A DNA stretch of 64,000 nt from positions 1-64,000 of the forward strand of contig JAWQJJ010000011.1 of NCBI GenBank assembly GCA_033485155.1, in the 5' to 3' direction. Numbering within the stretch: position 1 is the stretch's first letter; every line of letters starts with the position of its first letter. The stretch is from Methanomassiliicoccus sp. (GTDB lineage Archaea > Thermoplasmatota > Thermoplasmata > Methanomassiliicoccales > Methanomassiliicoccaceae). This document shows, one piece after another, positions 59,452 to 64,000 of this stretch. The notes under the pieces were generated by a model. That model saw only the letters and a program-made list of their open reading frames with translations, made no database searches and was not told the origin of the DNA. The translations under genes were made by a program, and so were the position numbers.

Positions 59452-60396
59452 CTAGGGAGATGTGGGTGCCTTCTTGGCATCCGCCCGCTCTCTGAGAACC
59501 CTGTCCCGCCAGGTCTCGTATAGGTGTGTGCTCTGGATCACCCGGGAGTTGACCGATTTCACGACCCCCATCCCCTCGACCTCGCTCACGAACTCGGAGT
59601 GCCGATCCATTGTTGGAAACCAGCACTTGGCGGTCATGAAGTTCGGCTTGTTGTGGTATTGCATCGTAAGGATTATGTGAGGTCCGAACCGCTCGTTCAG
59701 TACTCGGGCGAACGCCTCCTTGTTCGTTTCCGGTTTGAGGTCGATCATCACAACGAAGGCTATGCCCGACGACTTTTCCGGCGACCAGTGGATTCCGAAG
59801 TCTATCGCCCTCGATTCGATCAGACGGTCCAGGCGGCCCTTCACCGTCTTCACCGAGACGTCGAGCTCCTCGGCTACGTCAACCAGCGGCCGCCTCGAGT
59901 CGTCGTGCAGGGCATTGATGATCCGGTAGTCCATGGGCGCTAGTTCTTTGCTCCCCACGAACTTGTTGTGAATGGGCACGCCCCCCACGCTGACCGAGGC
60001 CGGAAGCATCACCTGGAAGTCCTGAAGGTCCAAAGCGTCATGGACGTGCTCCACCGCATTCCCGAGGAACTCATAGCGAGGAACGATGACCTTCACGATG
60101 ATGAGGTTCGAACCGAAGATGAAGGCCTTCTCGACGAAGTCTTTCTTTACTAGGTCTTGCAAATGCGGCCCCAGGGGCTTGAACCGACTGACTCCTGAGA
60201 TCTGGGCGGTGACTGCATTCAGGTAGCTGGGGGAGATGGTCGCGTAGAACCTGGTGAAGATGCCGTTATCGATGAGGCCTTTGATCCTTCCATGGGCCGT
60301 GGGAACGTTGACCCCGAGCGTTTCGCTCATCTCCCTATAGGTGATGCGTGCATTGACGGTCAGCATCTGGTAGGCTCGGAGGTCCAGCTCGTCCAT
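59452..60396 (-). CDS. Lrp/AsnC-type regulator with two HTH halves, upstream of ech
   Basis: About 314 residues from the ATG at 60396 (the frame extends to 60507 without support). Two HTH units (ARITYREMSETLGVNVPTAHGR, about 14-50, and DDSRRPLVDVAEELDVSVKTVKGR, about 160-200), each followed by a ligand-domain-like half. The same architecture as the regulator at 36565. Located directly upstream of the Ech operon on the same strand, so it may control it. TAG stop. Confidence 0.82.
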   Translation of the reverse strand: MDELDLRAYQMLTVNARITYREMSETLGVNVPTAHGRIKGLIDNGIFTRFYATISPSYLNAVTAQISGVSRFKPLGPHLQDLVKKDFVEKAFIFGSNLIIVKVIVPRYEFLGNAVEHVHDALDLQDFQVMLPASVSVGGVPIHNKFVGSKELAPMDYRIINALHDDSRRPLVDVAEELDVSVKTVKGRLDRLIESRAIDFGIHWSPEKSSGIAFVVMIDLKPETNKEAFARVLNERFGPHIILTMQYHNKPNFMTAKCWFPTMDRHSEFVSEVEGMGVVKSVNSRVIQSTHLYETWRDRVLRERADAKKAPTSP

Positions 60397-60561
60397 TTGT
60401 GCCCGGAACAATGATACGGCATAATAAAAAATATTCCTTCTATGAATGCCAACCGGGCTGAGGCCGGTTGATGGCGACATGATCATCATAGCTGAGGTCG
60501 AGGACAACGGTTAGTAACGAGCCCGAACCGATGGGCTCCAGACATCTATCTGCAATAATGA

Positions 60562-60750
60562 TTATGTTTTGTCTACAGCGCCTGAAAATCTTCCGTCATT
60601 CTTGATCTGGTAGCTCATTTCGATTGGTCGGCCTCGGTCCCAATCGTTCTGTTGCACAACATGGGCGGCCTGTAATTTCGTGATCGGTGCATACTTTGCT
60701 TTTAAGGCGGTGTTCCGTTTCTGATAATTATCTCCGGAGCGAGAGCTCAT
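60562..60750 (-). CDS. possible small protein, unknown
   Basis: 62 residues from the ATG at 60750. Mixed polar/aromatic sequence (ITKLQAAHVVQQNDWDRGR) without a family. No clear ribosome-binding site, but the AT-rich upstream DNA could be a shared promoter with the gene at 60810. May be chance. Confidence 0.35.
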   Translation of the reverse strand: MSSRSGDNYQKRNTALKAKYAPITKLQAAHVVQQNDWDRGRPIEMSYQIKNDGRFSGAVDKT

Positions 60751-60809
60751 GATAGTATTATGATTGAGATTTCGATATTTTCCAAAAATATAGAGGGGTA
60801 AACAATTTG

Positions 60810-61505
60810 ATGTGTCCGTGGTGTGGCTCACCGACAAACCCTGATGCCAGATTCTGTCCCAATTGCGGAGCGTCGGCTGCAACTGCATCCCAACGAACTG
60901 CAGCACCAATGGCTGGAGCTAAGAGGAGGCGGGGTGCTTTGCCCGTTGTGGCGGCGATCGCTCCTATTGCAATCTTGTTGATCGGGGCAGCCCTTGCCGG
61001 AAATGGACACATAAAATCGACAGTAAACGGAAGCGGCGATAAGGCCTCAGGCAATGATGGTGGCAACACCAATGTCGTCAATACTACCACCACGACCAAT
61101 GCCGCTGGCACATCTGATGCTCGGCCCAAAAATGATGGCACTGGCATCAAAAACTTACATGACCAGACCGTCAGCGAAGTGGTCGTTCGCATCATCGAGG
61201 TCGAGAGCAACCCTGCAGGCACTGACGCCGGCAATGAATGGGTCGTCATAAAGAACGAAGGTAACGATTCAGTAGATCTCACACGGTGGACAATCAGATC
61301 GTCGAGCGGTGAGACGAACATCTACGTGCTAAGCGGAACAATAGAACCAGACCAATCGCTCAAGATCGTCTTCACAAAGCAGTTCCTTAACAATGGGGAC
61401 GAGGTGGCCAAGCTCATCGATCCTGATGGAACCGTGATCGATGCGACGCCCGCAATAGATGACATGAGCAACGACTCTTGGACATGGGTGAGGCCAGGAG
61501 CCTAG
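60810..61505 (+). CDS. zinc-ribbon, single-TM protein with lamin-tail domain
   Basis: About 231 residues from the ATG at 60810 (a TTG lies one codon earlier), with GAGGGG upstream. N-terminal zinc ribbon CPWCGSP and FCPNCGA, basic stretch, a membrane helix (ALPVVAAIAPIAILLIGAAL), a Ser/Thr/Asn-rich linker and an outer lamin-tail domain (NPAGTDAGNEWVVIKNEGND, LTRWTIRSSSG, DQSLKIVF). LTD domains occur on surface proteins and may bind DNA or other molecules. Parallels the protein at 12298. TAG stop. Confidence 0.82.
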   Translation: MCPWCGSPTNPDARFCPNCGASAATASQRTAAPMAGAKRRRGALPVVAAIAPIAILLIGAALAGNGHIKSTVNGSGDKASGNDGGNTNVVNTTTTTNAAGTSDARPKNDGTGIKNLHDQTVSEVVVRIIEVESNPAGTDAGNEWVVIKNEGNDSVDLTRWTIRSSSGETNIYVLSGTIEPDQSLKIVFTKQFLNNGDEVAKLIDPDGTVIDATPAIDDMSNDSWTWVRPGA

Positions 61506-61577
61506 GTCGAGGATATCCCAGAGCCTACCGGCCAGAGAATATGGTACAGTCTTTGAAGAAGTGAACCAAGGTGTAAG

Positions 61578-62561
61578 ATGAGGATCAAGGCACGAATTCA
61601 TCAAATACTTGAGGCAACCGACCCGGAGGACAAGACAGCTCGATGGATCATGGCATTGATCACAGCCTTGATCGTCATCAGCATCCTCAGCGTTGTCCTC
61701 GAATCAGTCCAGTCCATATACAGCCAGTATCGGGAATATTTCGTTGCCAGCGAGATCATCATCGTGATCATCTTCACCATCGAGTATGCGTTGAGATTGT
61801 GGTCCTGTACTGAAGACGGTAGATATCAGCGACCGATCGTGGGGCGGTTGAGATACGCTTCAACGATCTTCGCCATAATAGATCTGGCAGCCATCCTGCC
61901 ATTCTACCTCCCATTCTTTGTCGCCTTCGATGCCCGCTTCCTCCGTGTCCTGAGGCTGATAAGATTCATTCGAGTGGCCAAACTGGCGAGGTACTCGGAG
62001 TCGGCAGGGTTGATGACCAGGGTCATCCGCAGGGAGAAGGAGAGCCTCCTCTTCACCTTCTTCCTCATCATTGTGCTCATGGTCTTCGCCTCCTGCCTTA
62101 TGTTTCAGGCGGAGAATGAGGTTCAGCCAGAAAAGTTCGGCAGTATCCCGGACACCATGTGGTGGGCCATCGCTACCATAACCACGGTCGGGTATGGCGA
62201 TGTGGTCCCGATAACGCCTATCGGAAAAGTCCTGGGAGCGTTCATAGCCATCCTGGGGGTTGGAATGGTAGCCATGCCCGCTGGCATCATCGTATCGGGA
62301 TATATTGAAGAAATGAAGGCCGAAGATGAGGAGAAGGAAGAGAGCACGATGTTCAGCTCCGAGAAGAGGATCGAACTCCTGGAAAGGCTCGCCAGATTGA
62401 AAGAGAATGGTGTTCTCACCAACGACGAATTTATCCTGCAAAAAGCAGAACTGCTCGAGTCCATTTCGAAAAAAGATGCTACGGGTGACCAGGACGCTCT
62501 GCCGCTAACTTATCATCCGGCATCCAAGATCCCAGAGCTTCCTAAGAAGGCGGGCGAATAA
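61578..62561 (+). CDS. voltage-gated potassium channel with SHOCT domain
   Basis: 327 residues. Six membrane segments with an S4 voltage sensor of regularly spaced Arg (RFLRVLRLIRFIRVAKLAR, about 114-132) and the K+ filter TTVGYGD (about 211-217), then a helix rich in charged residues. The C-terminus has a SHOCT domain (KRIELLERLARLKENGVL, about 262-290). K+ flux sets membrane potential or volume. ATG with AAGGTGTAAG upstream. TAA stop. Confidence 0.93.
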   Translation: MRIKARIHQILEATDPEDKTARWIMALITALIVISILSVVLESVQSIYSQYREYFVASEIIIVIIFTIEYALRLWSCTEDGRYQRPIVGRLRYASTIFAIIDLAAILPFYLPFFVAFDARFLRVLRLIRFIRVAKLARYSESAGLMTRVIRREKESLLFTFFLIIVLMVFASCLMFQAENEVQPEKFGSIPDTMWWAIATITTVGYGDVVPITPIGKVLGAFIAILGVGMVAMPAGIIVSGYIEEMKAEDEEKEESTMFSSEKRIELLERLARLKENGVLTNDEFILQKAELLESISKKDATGDQDALPLTYHPASKIPELPKKAGE

Positions 62562-62653
62562 GGATGCCCCTCGCATTTGCCTCGATGACCTTAAGCTGAG
62601 CGCAAGAATGTTGAATGCCGTCCAGGTCAATTCCAAGATCGTGTGGGGCATAT

Positions 62654-62752
62654 ATGACGTGCCCGAAATGTGGTGCGCCCGTTGAGTTGGAAGCTACATC
62701 ATGCCTGGACTGTGAAGCCGCAATGGCGATCGAGCCATATAGCCCCTGTTGA
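62654..62752 (+). CDS. tiny zinc-ribbon ORF (possible fragment)
   Basis: 32 residues: TCPKCGAPVELEA then CLDCEAAMA and ending PC. The first two Cys pairs could form one zinc ribbon. It could be a complete small protein or the left-over start of a zinc-ribbon membrane protein like those at 12298 and 60810. No strong ribosome-binding site. Confidence 0.4.
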   Translation: MTCPKCGAPVELEATSCLDCEAAMAIEPYSPC

Positions 62753-62939
62753 AGCCTCGCGTGATATCTGCCGATAAGAGCTCCGAGCCACTAATGAAGA
62801 AAAACCTTGGCCAAGCTGATGAGAAAGCCGATACTCTTTTCCATCGACTTCGACCAGGGCGATGCTGAATTGCTTTCACTTCTGCAGAGTTGGTTGTTAG
62901 GATCAATGTCGCACATAGGCTAAAAATTTAGATACTTTG

Positions 62940-64000
62940 ATGCTCTGCCTCCCAAAATGCCATCCGGGATATCGCCTGGATGACAATCTAGGTGATGGCA
63001 TCTCGGCATATCGTGAGGAACTGAAGGGCTACTACACTCTCCGCCTGGGACATCTACCTGGATTGGCAGTATGTGCGGCGATCGCACTATTTTCGTATGT
63101 TTTTACCAGAGGGACGGTCTTTGAAAATGGACCTAGGATTTTGCCATCTTCCGTCTTCATCGACAATCCTGTCTTTTCTCTTCTATTCAAGATCGGACCG
63201 ATAGTATTGGCATTGATGATCGGCATCTTCATCACCTGGAAGCTGTTGGCCCTGGGTTCTTCCTACGCTGGAAAATATCTTCTTAGATTGGCCATCGTAT
63301 TGATGGGAGCAAGAGTCACAGCGGACGTATTGTCCACGGCATCTATCGCCGGCATCGTCATTATTGTGGCCGTTATGGCCTTCACCATATGGCTTTCTAT
63401 CTATCTGGGTAAGAGATGGCTGGTCGAGAAAGATGCGTCTGCCCTGGTCGGCACCGGGAACGCTGTTTGCGGAGTGTCCGCCTGCCTCAGCGTGGCTCCG
63501 GCCATAAGGGCTAAACCTCACAACCTCTACGCAGTGATCGGCGTTATCAGTCTTCTGGGCCTTGTTGGCGTTTTCATAATCCCATATGTTGCGATAGCGT
63601 GCGGACTTACATCGGCCCAGGCTGCGGTGTTCGTCGGAGGATCTCTACACGAGATAGGCAATGTCATACCTGCGGCCGACCTTTATCACAACGCGTTCGG
63701 AGGCCAGGACATTGCTGGCCTCGTGCTTGCGTACAAGATGACCCGGGTGGCCATGTTGGTGGCCGTTTCGTATTTCCTGGCCAGATGGTTCAGCCGAACC
63801 GAATCGAGCCATGATGAGGAGGAGGAACCGGTCAAATTTCAAGGGTTCCTGATCGCCTTCGTGTTCGTGGCCATCCTGGCCTCCGTTCTGCTGTATGTGG
63901 ATCCGTCGTTCGGCAATGATGTGAAGGCAGCCCTTGTCAATGTGTCGGCCTCAACCCTCACCATCGCCATGGCCGGAGTCGGTTTATCCATGGACCTCAG
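62940..64000 (+). CDS. UPF0324 (YeiH-like) membrane protein, cut by window edge
   Basis: 353 codons within the window, open at the right end. Many membrane segments, with LLRLAIVLMGARVT, the conserved GTGNAVCGVSACLSVAPAIRA and VFVGGSLHEIGNVIPAA of the YeiH/UPF0324 family, plus a final GVGLSMDL. The family is predicted to export sulfite or related anions. ATG at 62940 has no ribosome-binding site; the first 30 residues are hydrophilic and the start may be later. Confidence 0.85.
   Translation, partial: MLCLPKCHPGYRLDDNLGDGISAYREELKGYYTLRLGHLPGLAVCAAIALFSYVFTRGTVFENGPRILPSSVFIDNPVFSLLFKIGPIVLALMIGIFITWKLLALGSSYAGKYLLRLAIVLMGARVTADVLSTASIAGIVIIVAVMAFTIWLSIYLGKRWLVEKDASALVGTGNAVCGVSACLSVAPAIRAKPHNLYAVIGVISLLGLVGVFIIPYVAIACGLTSAQAAVFVGGSLHEIGNVIPAADLYHNAFGGQDIAGLVLAYKMTRVAMLVAVSYFLARWFSRTESSHDEEEEPVKFQGFLIAFVFVAILASVLLYVDPSFGNDVKAALVNVSASTLTIAMAGVGLSMDL

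Overview
The window comes from an archaeon, most likely a euryarchaeote with Thermoplasmata- or methanogen-like affinities. The evidence is an archaellin, SRP54, TrmY, archaeal-type PheRS beta, a class I HMG-CoA reductase, a two-HTH Lrp/AsnC-type regulator, AT-rich TATA-like promoters, GGAGGTGAT-type Shine-Dalgarno sites, and tRNA-Ser and tRNA-Ala genes without an encoded CCA. The six-subunit Ech-type hydrogenase and the REC-PAS signalling proteins resemble those of methanogens. About a quarter of the confident genes end in TAG, which argues against a pyrrolysine-decoding Methanomassiliicoccales genome. No methanogenesis marker gene is present, so the order is left open.

Layout. 0-2 kb: start of a membrane or exported protein, a small membrane protein and an archaellin. 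2-12 kb: a signalling island with a Kai-type module at its centre (kaiC, kaiB, kaiB and a PAS histidine kinase on the minus strand), flanked by a second, closely related PAS kinase and by two REC-PAS regulators. 12-15 kb: a zinc-ribbon membrane protein, a HAD phosphatase and tRNA-Ile. 15-42 kb: a GC-rich core of housekeeping genes (HMG-CoA reductase, AmmeMemoRadiSam-type radical SAM enzyme, pheT, tRNA-Ser, lipid kinase, LonC-like protease, PPAT-NTPase fusion, trmY-srp54, XRE regulator pair, COG1340 coiled-coil protein, two ArsR-like regulators, a GvpD-type ATPase, purB, flavodoxin, DUF362 ferredoxin). It ends with a chagasin-like protease inhibitor that has no recognisable start codon. 42.6-48 kb: accessory DNA with two integrase remnants, one overlapping the 3' end of tRNA-Ala, then a TetR regulator divergent from a drug-efflux ABC transporter, then a hairpin-rich intergenic stretch. 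48-54 kb: a cell-surface beta-helix protein, a large REC-PAS-histidine kinase and a DUF3795 protein. 54-60 kb: an Ech hydrogenase operon (echABCDEF order) with an Lrp-like regulator just upstream. 60-64 kb: a zinc-ribbon/lamin-tail protein, a voltage-gated K+ channel and the start of a UPF0324 transporter.

Functional picture. The accessory regions look AT-richer than the core and are dominated by sensing (five PAS proteins, three with REC domains) and gene transfer (integrases, KaiBBC cassette, TetR/ABC). The most striking system is the compact kaiC-kaiB-kaiB-kinase operon: KaiC has both ATPase domains, a Ser-Ser pair where cyanobacterial KaiC has its Ser-Thr phosphosites, and a C-terminal coiled coil. 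It could be a KaiA-independent timer that signals through the co-transcribed kinase. A second theme is that two genes (one kaiB and the surface beta-helix protein) encode functional N-termini upstream of any ATG, GTG or TTG, each next to a CTG preceded by a purine-rich Shine-Dalgarno-like site.
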